NCBI GenBank assembly: GCA_009731375.1
Contig: BJOX01000208.1
Coordinates: 655,883 to 719,882, forward strand
Direction of reading: 5' to 3'
Length of the DNA: 64,000 bases
Origin: Paulinella micropora
Taxonomy: Eukaryota > Cercozoa > Imbricatea > Euglyphida
In this document: positions 22,436 to 34,466 of the stretch, piece by piece
How positions within the stretch are numbered: position 1 is the stretch's first letter
Layout of the letters: each line of letters begins with the position of its first letter
Notes under the pieces: generated by a model
Databases searched by the model: none
The model's input: only the letters and a program-made list of their open reading frames with translations
Told to the model about the DNA's origin: nothing
Made by a program: the position numbers and the translations under genes

Positions 22436-22910
22436 CTATACATACATACATACATACATACATACATACATACATACATACATTACATACATTACATACA
22501 TTACATACATTACATACACACATACATACATACAAACATACATAGATACATAGATACATACATACGTACGTACGTACGTACGTACGTACATACATACATA
22601 CATACATACATACATACATACATACGTACGTACGCACATACGCACGTACGCACGTATGTACATACGTACATACATACATACATACGTACATACATACATA
22701 CATACATACATACATGCATGCATGCATGCGTGCATTGCATGCAATGCATGCATGCTGCATGCATGGATGCCATGCATGCATGCGTGCATGCGCATGCATG
22801 CGCATACATACATACATACATACATACGTACATACATACATACATGCATGCATGCATGCATACATACATACATACATACATACATACGTACGTACATTAC
22901 GTTACATACA

Positions 22911-22941
<31 letters not shown>

Positions 22942-22947
22942 CATACA

Positions 22948-22981
<34 letters not shown>

Positions 22982-23014
22982 CATACATACATACATACAT
23001 ACATACATACATAC
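22436..23014. repeat. (CATA)n/(CGTA)n/(GCAT)n intron
   Basis: Nearly pure tetranucleotide repeats from exon 23 donor to exon 24 acceptor. Confidence 0.9.
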
Positions 23015-23073
23015 CTGACATAGAAGGAGACAACACCGTAGGTGTAGAGGGTAGACTGATAGCCCCAGACACA
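23015..23073 (-). CDS. Giant gene exon 23
   Basis: 59 nt, acceptor TACATAG, donor GTCAG|GTATGT. The in-phase frame reads [19 protein letters not shown]; another frame is also open. Copies of its 5' part recur four times at 24648-25560. Confidence 0.5.
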
Positions 23074-23179
23074 CTATGTACACAAATACATACATACTAT
23101 ACATATAGGTAGGTACGTAGGTAGGTAGGTAGGTAGGTAGGTAGGTATGGATGGATGGATATATGTGCATGCATATATA

Positions 23180-24573
23180 GATGAAATATCGACTAATGTC
23201 AGAAAAAAGGAGCTTCTGATTTCGTCAACCAGGAAGTCTGTGGGTAAAGTATTAACCCGATGCCCAGCTAAGCCGTGATGTTTGCACGGAAGGGACTGAT
23301 ACAGGCAATACCAAAGCTCCCTAGTACCAGGCGGGGCCAGGGCTCGTTCCATTAAGCGCCCCTTGCAGAACGAGCTCCCACCTCCATTACAGAGGGCCCA
23401 GTAAGCAGATGGAGTTTCGAGACTGTTCGACAGTCTAGTATAAACCGACAGAGCACTGTGGGTTTTATTCCGGGCTCAACAAGCGAGAAAGGGCACCCTG
23501 AGGGAACAGGATTGTGCTTCCCGTCGCTATTTCGGCATGTGACTTATAGGCGTATGGCTAGGCACACATAAGGCACCCCACCACGGGCCCAGCACACCCA
23601 CACCATCCCCTAATTCTCTGTCTGTCGACAGATGGCACCCATTTCAAAAAATCAAGCCCAAGAGAGGGTCAGTGACACCTCAAGTGGCCTTGGTTCATTC
23701 CGTAGAGTAAGTGATAAGATCAACTGATGAAATATCGACTAATGTCAGAAAAAAGGAGCTTCTGATTTCGTCAACCAGGAAGTCTGTGGGTAAAGTATTA
23801 ACCCGATGCCCAGCTAAGCCGTGATGTTTGCACGGAAGGGACTGATACAGGCAATACCAAAGCTCCCTAGTACCAGGCGGGGCCAGGGCTCGTTCCATAA
23901 AGCGCCCCTTGCAGAACGAGCTCCCACCTCCATTACAGAGGGCCCAGTAAGCAGATGGAGTTTCGAGACTGTTCGACAGTCTAGTATAAACCGACAGAGC
24001 ACTGTGGGTTTTATTCCGGGCTCAACAAGCGAGAAAGGGCACCCTGAGGGAACAGGATTGTGCTTCCCGTCGCTATTTCGGCATGTGACTTATAGGCGTA
24101 TGGCTAGGCACACATAAGGCACCCCACCACGGGCCCAGCACACCCACACCATCCCCTAATTCTCTGTCTGTCGACAGATGGCACCCATTTCAAAAAATCA
24201 AGCCCAAGAGAGGGTCAGTGACACCTCAAGTGGCCTTGGTTCATTCCGTAGAGTAAGTGATAAGATCAACTGATGAAATATCGACTAATGTCAGAAAAAA
24301 GGAGCTTCTGATTTCGTCAACCAGGAAGTCTGTGGGTAAAGTATTAACCCGATGCCCAGCTAAGCCGTGATGTTTGCACGGAAGGGACTGATACAGGCAA
24401 TACCAAAGCTCCCTAGTACCAGGCGGGGCCAGGGCTCGTTCCATAAAGCGCCCCTTGCAGAACGAGCTCCCACCTCCGTTACAGAGGACCCAGCAAGCAG
24501 ATGGAGTTTCGAGACTGTTCGACAGTCTAGTATAAACCGACAGAGCACTGTGGGTTTTTATTGCGGGCTCAAG
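23180..24573 (-). mobile_element. Family C tandem array, 546-bp period, about 2.5 units
   Basis: GATGAAATATCGACTAATGT recurs at 23180, 23726 and 24272, with near-identical units between. The third unit ends at TTTATTGCGGGCTCAA. The intact unit defines the family at 546 bp. The conserved small open frames are not credible genes. Confidence 0.85.
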
Positions 24574-24606
24574 ATAGATAGATAGACGGGTAGGTAGGTA
24601 GATAGG

Positions 24607-24647
<41 letters not shown>

Positions 24648-24777
24648 TAGACAACACTGTAGGTGCAGAGGGTAGACTGATAGCCCCAGACACACTATGT
24701 ACACGAATACATACCTACTATACATATAGGTAGGTAGGTAGGTAGGTAGGTATGGATGGATATTTGTGCATGCATAT

Positions 24778-24846
<69 letters not shown>

Positions 24847-24923
24847 CAGATAGATAGATAGACGGGTAGGTAGATGGATAGATAGATAGATAGATAGATA
24901 GATAGACAGATAGACAGATAGAC

Positions 24924-24987
<64 letters not shown>

Positions 24988-25163
24988 TAGACAACACTGT
25001 AGGAGTAGAGGGTAGACTGATTGCCCCAGGCGCACTATGTACACAAATACATACATACTATACATATAGGTAGGTAGGTAGGTAGGTAGGTAGGTAGGTA
25101 TGGATGGATATATGTGCATGCATACATAGATAGATAGATAGATAGACGGGTAGGTAGATGGAT

Positions 25164-25227
<64 letters not shown>

Positions 25228-25439
25228 TAGACAACACTGTAGGAGTAGAGGGTAGACTGATTGCCCAAGGCGCACTATGTACACAAATACATACATACTA
25301 TACATATAGGTAGGTAGCTAGGTAGCTAGGTAGGTAGGTAGGTAGGTAGGTAGGTAGGTAGGTAGGTATGGATGGATATATGTGCATGCATATATAGATA
25401 GATAGATAGATAGACGGGTAGGTAGATATATAGATAGAT

Positions 25440-25503
<64 letters not shown>

Positions 25504-25640
25504 TAGACAACACTATAGGTGTAGAGGGTAGACTGATAGCCCCAGACGCACTATGTACACAAATACATACATACATATATGCATGCACATATCCATCCAT
25601 ACCAACCTACCTACCTACCTACCTCTACCTACCTACCTAC
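24574..25640. repeat. Tandem array of exon-23 edge copies in (GATA)n
   Basis: Four units of roughly 240-340 bp. Each holds the exon-23 5' part with its TACATAG acceptor (about 24648-24705, 24988-25045, 25228-25285, 25505-25560), then CATACTATACATATAGGTAGG, GGATGGATAT and (GATA)n. The exon part stops after about 40 nt, where the sequence turns into TTAG(ATAG)n. Confidence 0.8.
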
Positions 25641-25655
25641 CTACCTACCTATGCG

Positions 25656-25723
<68 letters not shown>

Positions 25724-25726
25724 CAT

Positions 25727-25801
<75 letters not shown>

Positions 25802-25808
25802 GCCAGAC

Positions 25809-25870
<62 letters not shown>
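25641..25870. repeat. (GATA)n / (GACA)n
   Basis: Pure array downstream of exon 22. Confidence 0.95.
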
Positions 25871-25871
<1 letters not shown>

Positions 25872-25874
25872 GAC

Positions 25875-25911
25875 CTGGTAGAGGGTGCCACTCCTCTGCG
25901 ACGATGCTCTT
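25875..25911 (-). CDS. Giant gene exon 22
   Basis: 37 nt, acceptor ACATAG, donor ACCAG|GTCTCT. In the chosen phase it reads [11 protein letters not shown] with split codons. All three frames are open, so the frame rests on the neighbours. Confidence 0.4.
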
Positions 25912-26656
25912 CTATGTATGTATATATGTATGTATGTATGTATGTATGTACGTATGCATACATACATATACATACATACATACATGCATAAATACATACA
26001 TACATGCATACATGCATACATACATACATACATACATACATACATACATGCATACATGCATGCATACATGCATACATACCATACATACATACCATACATA
26101 CCATACATACATACCATACATACCATACATACCATACAACCATACATACCATACATACCGTACATACCATACATACCATACATACCATACATACATACAT
26201 GAATACATACATACATACATACCATACATACCATACATACCATACATACCATACATACCATACATACCATACCATACATACCATACATAACATACATAAC
26301 ATACATACCATACATACCATACATACCATACATACCATACATACCATACATAACATACATAACATACATAACATACATAACATACATAACATACATAACA
26401 TACATAACATACATAACATACATACATAACATACATACATACACCATACATACCATACATACCATACATACCATACATAACATACATAACATACATAACA
26501 TACATAACATACATAACATACATAACATACATAACATACATAACATACATACATAACATACATACATACATACATACATACATACATAACATACATTACA
26601 TTACATTACATTACATTACATAAATAAATACATACATACATACATACATACATACA

Positions 26657-26687
<31 letters not shown>

Positions 26688-26704
26688 CATACATACATAG
26701 AGAC
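25912..26704. repeat. (CATA)n / (ATACC)n / (ATAAC)n intron
   Basis: About 790 bp of simple repeat with no unique sequence. Confidence 0.95.
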
Positions 26705-26708
26705 CGAC

Positions 26709-26817
26709 CGGAACTATTCCGATGGCTTTTTGCACCCGTATCAGCTTTCACCATGGGGCGTGTGGAGGTGCTAGGGGACGTGAATGCAGCAGACTGCGAT
26801 CCAGCAGCAGTCCAATC
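26709..26817 (-). CDS. Giant gene exon 21
   Basis: Acceptor GTTAG, donor TCCG|GTCGGT (or four bases later). Reads DWTAAGSQSAAFTSPSTSTR then MVKADTGAKSHRNSS, a Ser/Thr-rich disordered segment in phase 0 with exon 20. Confidence 0.55.
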
Positions 26818-26869
26818 CTAACACGTCCACATAACATAACAAATAAATTATAATTACAAACAACAACAA

Positions 26870-27368
<499 letters not shown>

Positions 27369-27419
27369 GCAGACTGCGCGCAGCCTACACCGTACATACA
27401 TAAGAATAAATTACGATTT

Positions 27420-27498
27420 CTATCTATCTATCTAGATTGATTGATTGATTGACTCACTGATTGATTGATTGACAGATAGATAGATAGATAAATAGACC

Positions 27499-27562
<64 letters not shown>

Positions 27563-27579
27563 TAGATAGATAGACAGGC

Positions 27580-27627
<48 letters not shown>

Positions 27628-27745
27628 TAGATAGATTAGATAGATTATATATATACATATATATACATATATTTTTATGTATATATATAGACAGATAGAT
27701 AGATAGATAGATAGATAGACAGATAGATAGATAGATAGATATGGA
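27420..27745. repeat. (GATA)n / (GATT)n intron
   Basis: Begins directly at the exon 20 donor. Confidence 0.95.
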
Positions 27746-27747
27746 AC

Positions 27748-28277
27748 CTGGCTGGCGAAGACCGACTTGGTTGCAGACTGTGAAAGCACGTTCGGAGTGC
27801 GCGCCAGCCTTTTGTCCGTATCGCTGCCTCGATGGCTATTGATTAGGTCGAGGTTGTTGATGTTGTTGTTGTTGTTGTTGTTGACGTTGTTGTTGTTGTT
27901 GTTATGGTGGGGTTGGTGGCGGGCGGATTGAGGTTGTTGTTGTTGTTGTTGTTGTTGTTGTCTTTGTGGTTGTTGTTGTCTTTGTGGTTGTTGTTGTGCT
28001 TGCGGAGATGTTGTCGTTGTCGTTGTTGTCGTTGTTGTCGGTGTTGTCGTCGTTGTTGTTGTTGTTGTTGTTGTTGTGGTAGTAGAAGATGTCGTTTGGG
28101 TGGCGGTAGTGGTGGCGCCACCCGTCACCGGTTGCTTTGCCACCCCACCACCAGCCCCACCAGCCCCACCACCCCCCCCGCCACCGCGTTCAGAGGAGAG
28201 CGAAGTGGTGGAAGATGGGCGACTGAAGGACAGATAGGACAGGACGGAGGAAGTGGGAGTGGTGCTGGCAAGTCGGC
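27748..28277 (-). CDS. Giant gene exon 20, poly-Thr/Gln/Asn
   Basis: 530 nt, acceptor GTCCTAG, donor GCCAG|GTTCCA. It begins RLASTTPTSSVLSYLSFSRP, then a Gly run, AKQPVTGGA, poly-Thr, two PQRQQQ blocks, poly-Gln, and HQPHHN followed by poly-Asn. It ends RGSDTDKRLARTPNVLSQSA and TKSVFASQ. The trinucleotide repeats keep the frame, unlike the tetranucleotide arrays of the introns. It enters in phase 1 after exon 19. Disordered low-complexity segment, function unknown. Confidence 0.65.
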
Positions 28278-28282
28278 CTAGG

Positions 28283-28323
28283 ACAGTGTGTGTGTGTGTG
28301 TGTGAGAGGGGGGAGGAGGGAGG

Positions 28324-28382
<59 letters not shown>

Positions 28383-28414
28383 AAGAACGTCACAGGTGCA
28401 GAGTATATGTATAT

Positions 28415-28455
<41 letters not shown>

Positions 28456-28464
28456 TATAGATAT

Positions 28465-28511
<47 letters not shown>

Positions 28512-28530
28512 CATAGATAGAGAGAGAGAG
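28283..28530. repeat. (GA)n and (GATA)n intron
   Basis: Separates exons 19 and 20. Confidence 0.95.
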
Positions 28531-28532
28531 AC

Positions 28533-28620
28533 GGGTGGAGGAGCGGTTGGAAGAGGAAGCTTTAGAGCTATCTCTTTCTTTCTCTTTGCTGTCCAAAGAA
28601 AGTTGAGGCACCTGTCCATC
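28533..28620 (-). CDS. Giant gene exon 19
   Basis: Acceptor TGTAG, donor CACCC|GTCTCT running into (CT)n. Reads DGQVPQLSLDSKEKERDSSK then ASSSNRSST, charged and Ser-rich. Phase 0 in and 1 out, both matching. Confidence 0.6.
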
Positions 28621-28670
28621 CTACATACATGACGTAGGTAGGTAGGTAGGTAGGGAGGTAGGTAGGCAGG

Positions 28671-28725
<55 letters not shown>

Positions 28726-28756
28726 GATAGATTGCATAGATTGCATAGATACATAC

Positions 28757-29047
28757 CTCGTCAAGTTGTGATACTGTCTTGGGTGAGATTTCCGTTATGT
28801 TGGTGAAATCATCCGGATCTAAGTCATCTTCCGAGGATAGTCCGTCCGCTGCGTCCACGCTCATAGCCCGCTCCGGGCCGGCCGACTGGGACTGGGTACG
28901 CACCCGGGCGCGCTCCGTCTGGGTACGGGGGGTGTTGTTGTGCAGGCTGTGGCTGCTGTGACTGCGCGTGCGATGAGATTGTGCTGGATGTGATTGATGT
29001 GGATTGTGCGCCTGGGTGCTGGTCTCGCCCGGGTGCGATGCGCGCCC
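28757..29047 (-). CDS. Giant gene exon 18
   Basis: 291 nt, acceptor TATACAG, donor GACGAG|GTATGT, phase 0 at both ends. A His/Ser/Gln-rich start (GRASHPGETSTQAHNPHQ) is followed by GPERAMSVDAADGLSSEDDL and DPDDFTNITEISPKTVSQLD. The acidic Ser-Glu-Asp cluster is a plausible CK2 phosphorylation region (inference). Confidence 0.7.
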
Positions 29048-29049
29048 CT

Positions 29050-29270
29050 GTATACATATTGTATTATGTAGATGTAGATGTAGATGTATTATGTAGATGT
29101 AGATAATAGATGTAGATGTATGTGTGTAGATGTAGACGTAGATGTAGATGTAGATGTAGGATGTAGGATGTAGGACGTAGGATATACATGTAGATGTAGA
29201 TGTAGCCATGTAGGATGTAGGATCTAGGAGGTGGATGCCGATGTAGATGTAGATGTAGATGTAAGACATA
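29050..29270. repeat. (GTAGAT)n-like hexamer intron
   Basis: ATGTAGATGTAG and AGGATGTAGGAT repeats between exons 17 and 18. Confidence 0.9.
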
Positions 29271-29282
29271 ATGCATATGTAC

Positions 29283-29555
29283 CAGGAAAGATTTCGGGTG
29301 GTCGTTGGCCCCCCCTCGCACGGCATTTTCCCCTTGCGCCAGGCTTTGATGCAACAGGGACCGCAGCGACGACTGGACGGAAGACTTCCGTTGCCCCGTC
29401 GGCTGCTGCTGGCTGCGCAGGCCCGCGCGCTCCCGCAGCGGCGGGGTCAGGCACGGCTGGATCAGCTTCTTCTTGCTCTTTTGCTTTGGGGTGACGGGTG
29501 CCACCTGGGGCAAAACCGACCGGTCCATCTCTGCTGGGCTTGTGCGTTGGCGGAC
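29283..29555 (-). CDS. Giant gene exon 17
   Basis: 273 nt, acceptor CGACAG, donor TCCTG|GTACAT, phase 0 both ends. Includes RQRTSPAEMDRSVLPQVAPV, TPKQKSKKKLIQPCLTPPLR and SSVQSSLRSLLHQSLAQGEN. The KQKSKKK cluster could act as a nuclear localisation signal (inference). Confidence 0.7.
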
Positions 29556-29625
29556 CTGTCGCGAGATCAAGGTAGGTATATTTGCTATTGCTATTGATGC
29601 AGATATTGATATAGATATAACAGAC

Positions 29626-29676
29626 CAGCATGTGTTGTCTCTGCTGCTGCTTCACCGCGCTAGGCGACAACGGACC
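29626..29676 (-). CDS. Giant gene exon 16
   Basis: 17 codons GPLSPSAVKQQQRQHML, phase 0 both ends. Its acceptor is TATACTAACCGCAG, where a consensus TACTAAC branch site lies only a few bases from the AG. Confidence 0.65.
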
Positions 29677-29679
29677 CTG

Positions 29680-29692
29680 CGGTTAGTATACA
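29680..29692 (-). promoter_or_regulatory. TACTAAC branch site abutting a 3' splice site
   Basis: The minus strand reads TACTAAC-CGCAG immediately before exon 16. TACTAAC is the optimal U2-pairing branch sequence; a branch-to-AG distance this short is unusual. Confidence 0.55.
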
Positions 29693-29809
29693 GACATAGA
29701 TATAGATATAGACAGATATAGATTTCTAAAAAGATAGATAGATTTACAGATGTAGATATAGATACGAGTATATAGATATAGCTACATAGATAAAAAGTTA
29801 TAAACGGAC

Positions 29810-30378
29810 CTCAAAGACCTCGCCTGGTGCATTGGCGGAGGGCGGGGGGAGGGGTAAGGGAACGTGCGCGAAGAGCGTACGGTCGGGAGAGAGTGGGGAA
29901 GCGTCGGCGGAACGTGAGGTGGGCTCAATTTGCTTCACCTGGTCCCTGCTGGCATCGATGCGTAGAGCCCGGCGATAGGTGGCTGGTGGCCCTACCGGCC
30001 CACTGCCCATCGGCCCGGCAAAGGCGGGTGTCCCGGACAACGTGGGCGAGGTGGGCCGGCCCAGGTTATCGCGCGCCAGCTTCTGGTTCTGTAACGGTGG
30101 GGCCAAGGACCAAGTGAACCTATTCGAGGAGGACGAAGAGCTTGGTAGGAGAGAGGGAGAGGAAGTGGAAGGGGAAAGCGCGTTGGTAGGCCGGACAGAC
30201 ATATTGGCGATATTATTGGCCGGATGCACAATATTGTTTTTGCGGGCCGGGCTGACTAGGTAAGTCTGGATGGGACGGGCCGGCTGGGAGGAGGTGGGAG
30301 AAAACACGTGCTTGTTGGCTGCGGTAGAGGTGGGAGAAAACACGTGCTGTTTGGTGCTCGCGCTCCTGGGCCGTGTGC

Positions 30379-30442
<64 letters not shown>

Positions 30443-30590
30443 TGTCGCTACACCGCTGCCCAGGGGTGTCATGGCCGTAGATGCAGCAGCACTGGTGAAG
30501 GTGGTGAGGTTGGAAGGTGAGGGTGGCACCGACGACGAGAGGGGCGCGCGCGGCTCAGGCACCGCCACTTCCACAAAACACAGGGCCGGC
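29810..30590 (-). CDS. Giant gene exon 15, Ser/Thr/Pro-rich
   Basis: 781 nt, acceptor GTACAG, donor TTTGAG|GTCCGT. It begins PALCFVEVAVPEPRAPLSSS, contains a poly-Thr tract from (ACT)n at about 30377-30445, a duplicated HVFSPTS motif, and ends SPDRTLFAHVPLP and NAPGEVFE. It enters in phase 2, exactly as exon 14 requires. Long disordered segment with many SP/TP sites. Confidence 0.7.
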
Positions 30591-30639
30591 CTGTACACCA
30601 TGCATCACAGCAATATCACAGCTGCCCCTGCAAGTAGCA

Positions 30640-30835
30640 AGTAGCCAGAACTACTGCCTTTACTCATGCCTTTCTGTCCCAGCTGCTGCCATTCACTACT
30701 GCCTTTTTAATCCCTCACTACTGCCTTTCTGTCCCGTCTTACTGCCCCACTACTGCCTTTCTGTCCCGTCCACTGCCCCCACTACTGCCTTTCTGTCCCC
30801 GTCAGCTGCCCCACTACTGCCTTTTTTTTCGCCCC
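30640..30835. repeat. Minisatellite around CTACTGCCTTTCTGTCCC
   Basis: About seven imperfect units inside the intron between exons 14 and 15. Related in reverse orientation to the array at 50820-51390 (AAGGCAGTAGTGAGGCAAC). Confidence 0.75.
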
Positions 30836-30843
30836 ACCTGTAC

Positions 30844-31001
30844 CTGATCAGCTTGGGCTCCACCCGCGCGATGTTTAACCGACACATCTCGAAGCGATGC
30901 GCCAAGTAGGGGGTTAGCACTGCGATGAGATGCTGCGCGCGTAAGGCGGGAAAGTTGTGATAGATGGTGGCCATGTCGGGTAACTTCACCTTAGTGCACT
31001 C
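30844..31001 (-). CDS. Giant gene exon 14
   Basis: 158 nt, acceptor TATCCAG, donor ATCAG|GTACAG. Reads [20 protein letters not shown] then [20 protein letters not shown] and [12 protein letters not shown]. This is the most ordered-looking segment of the gene: amphipathic helices with conserved-looking Leu, Tyr and Phe. Phase 0 from exon 13 and phase 2 to exon 15. No domain name is offered; a domain search with exons 11-14 joined would be decisive. Confidence 0.7.
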
Positions 31002-31004
31002 CTG

Positions 31005-31400
<396 letters not shown>

Positions 31401-31640
31401 TTATGTATGTAATGCATGTATGTATGTATGTATGTATGTATGTACGAATGTACCAATGTATGTACGTACGTATGTATGTATGAATGTATGTATGTATGTA
31501 TGTATGTATGTATGTGTGTATGTATGTATTTATGCATATATGCATGCATGTATGTATGTGTGTATGTATGTATATCTGTCTGTCTTACCTGCGCGGCTGC
31601 GAAGAGTGCCAATGCATGTTGTTGCAGATGTATGTATACG

Positions 31641-31722
<82 letters not shown>

Positions 31723-31951
31723 TGTATGTATGTATGTATGTACGTACGTACGTACGTACGTACGTATGTATGTATGTATGTATGTATGTATGTATGTATG
31801 TATGTATGTATTAACCAGCGCAGCTGCGAAGAGTGCCAATTCATATTCTTGCAGTATGTATGTATGTATGTATGTATGTATTAACCTGCGCGGCAGCGAA
31901 AAGTGCCAAGGCATATGTAAGTAAGTAAGTAAGTAAGTAAATGAGTGAGTG

Positions 31952-31995
<44 letters not shown>

Positions 31996-32058
31996 TGTAT
32001 GTATGTATGTATGTATGTATGTATGTATGTATGTATATATGTATGTATTAACCTGCGC

Positions 32059-32100
<42 letters not shown>

Positions 32101-32155
32101 TGTATGTATGTATGTATATATTAGCCTGCGTGGCAGCGAAAAGTGCCAATGCATA

Positions 32156-32219
<64 letters not shown>

Positions 32220-32278
32220 TGTATGTATGTATTAGCCTGCGTGGCAGCGAAAAGTGCCAATGCATATGTATGCATGTA

Positions 32279-32309
<31 letters not shown>

Positions 32310-32547
32310 TAGTAAGTTAGTAAGTAAGTAAGTAAGTAAGTATGTATGTATGTATATATGTATGTATGTATCAACCTGTGCGGCAGTGAAGAGTGCCAAT
32401 TCATGCTGTTGCAGTATGTATGTATACGTATGTATGTATGTATGTATGTATGTATGTATCAACCTGTGCGGCAGTGAAGAGTGCCAATGCATGCTGTTGC
32501 AGTATGTATGTATACGTATGTATGTATGTATGTATGTATGTATTAAC
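31401..32547. repeat. Array of exon-13 3'-edge copies in (GTAT)n/(GTAA)n
   Basis: Eight partial copies of the last 10-45 nt of exon 13, most ending in an intact GT donor, lie at about 31588-31627, 31813-31850, 31883-31915, 32050-32060, 32124-32157, 32233-32270, 32371-32414 and 32459-32503. They are separated by (GTAT)n or (GTAA)n. They encode variants of LALFAAAQ or LALFTAAQ. Some keep a usable AG at the 5' edge (GCAACAG or GCAAG); others have lost it. Confidence 0.8.
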
Positions 32548-32619
32548 CTGTGCGGCAGTGAAGAGTGCCAATGCATGCTGTTGCAGCTGCTGGTGCAAGC
32601 TGACAGTAGTGGCCGTGTG
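32548..32619 (-). CDS. Giant gene exon 13 (parent of the echo array)
   Basis: 72 nt, 24 codons, phase 0 both ends, acceptor TGTACAG, donor GCACAG|GTTAAT. Reads HTATTVSLHQQLQQHALALF then TAAQ, a probable helix continuing into exon 14. It is the only complete copy; eight 3'-edge copies follow downstream in the intron, and a 5'-edge fragment lies at about 34153-34175. Confidence 0.65.
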
Positions 32620-32640
32620 CTGTACATGCATACATATACA

Positions 32641-32674
<34 letters not shown>

Positions 32675-32869
32675 CATACATATACCTACATACATACACA
32701 TTTGCCTTCTTCTGAAGATACAGGAAGCTTTTCATACATACATACATACATACATACATACATACATACATTACATACATGCAGCCGCGCAGGTAAGACA
32801 GACAGACAGACACACTTACATACATACATACATACACATACATACATACATACATACATACATGCATAC

Positions 32870-32897
32870 CTGTGAGGAGACAGTGGAGAGGGTGGAG
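32870..32897 (-). CDS. Giant gene exon 12 (micro-exon)
   Basis: 28 nt between CTCTCCCAG and TCACAG|GTATGC. In phase with exon 13 it reads STLSTVSSQ. Upstream, four copies of its acceptor and 5' edge lie in (GATA)n. The phase with exon 11 does not match, so another exon may intervene. Confidence 0.45.
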
Positions 32898-32939
32898 CTG
32901 GGAGAGAGCGAGCGAGAATAAACACGCTAAGACATAGAT

Positions 32940-33385
<446 letters not shown>

Positions 33386-33435
<50 letters not shown>

Positions 33436-33508
33436 TGGAGAGCGTGGAGGTGGGAGAGAGCGAGCGAGAATACACACGCTAAGATATAGATAGATATAGA
33501 TAGATAGA

Positions 33509-33546
<38 letters not shown>

Positions 33547-33547
33547 G

Positions 33548-33624
<77 letters not shown>

Positions 33625-33680
33625 TGAAGAGCGTGGAGCTGGGAGAGAGCGAGCGAGAATAAACACGCTAAGACATAGAT

Positions 33681-33764
<84 letters not shown>

Positions 33765-33832
33765 TGGAGAGCGTGGAGCTGGAAGAGAGGAGCGAGAATA
33801 CACACGCTAAGATATAGATAGATATAGATAGA

Positions 33833-33896
<64 letters not shown>

Positions 33897-33960
33897 TGGA
33901 GAGCGTGGAGCTGGGAGAGCGAGCGAGAATACACACGCTAAGATATAGATATAGATAGAT
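33386..33960. repeat. Array of exon-12 acceptor-edge copies in (GATA)n
   Basis: Four blocks (about 33434-33485, 33624-33675, 33763-33812, 33896-33943) repeat the branch/polypyrimidine/acceptor region and first 15-19 nt of exon 12. On the minus strand each reads CTTAGCGTGT...TCTCTCCCAG|CTCCACGCTCTCCACTATC. Each is followed by 60-110 bp of (GATA)n. Confidence 0.8.
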
Positions 33961-34001
33961 AGAATAGATAGATAGAATAGATAGATAGATAGATAGATAG
34001 G

Positions 34002-34052
<51 letters not shown>

Positions 34053-34077
34053 GTAGGTAGGTAGGTAGATAGGTAGG

Positions 34078-34140
<63 letters not shown>

Positions 34141-34176
34141 GATAGATAGATAGATGTAGTGGCCGTGTGCTGTGTT

Positions 34177-34234
<58 letters not shown>

Positions 34235-34314
34235 ATACACGCGCCATGCACCGGGTCACAGATAAGATAGATAGGTAGGTAGGTATGTAGTAAGGTAGGT
34301 AGGTAGGCAGAAAA

Positions 34315-34354
<40 letters not shown>

Positions 34355-34400
34355 ATAAATAGATAAATAGATAGATAAATAGATAGATAGATAGACAGAC

Positions 34401-34457
<57 letters not shown>

Positions 34458-34462
34458 TAGAT
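33961..34462. repeat. (GATA)n / (GGTA)n / (GA)n
   Basis: Contains at 34153-34175 a fragment matching the 5' edge of exon 13 (GTGGCCGTGTGCTGTGTTGA) and a (GA)n run at 34182-34231. Confidence 0.85.
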
Positions 34463-34466
34463 AGAC

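Noticed and set aside
23821-24117. 98-codon frame conserved between family C copies
   Set aside because: Conservation extends over non-coding parts and both strands; truncated copies keep no frame. No transposase or reverse-transcriptase motifs.
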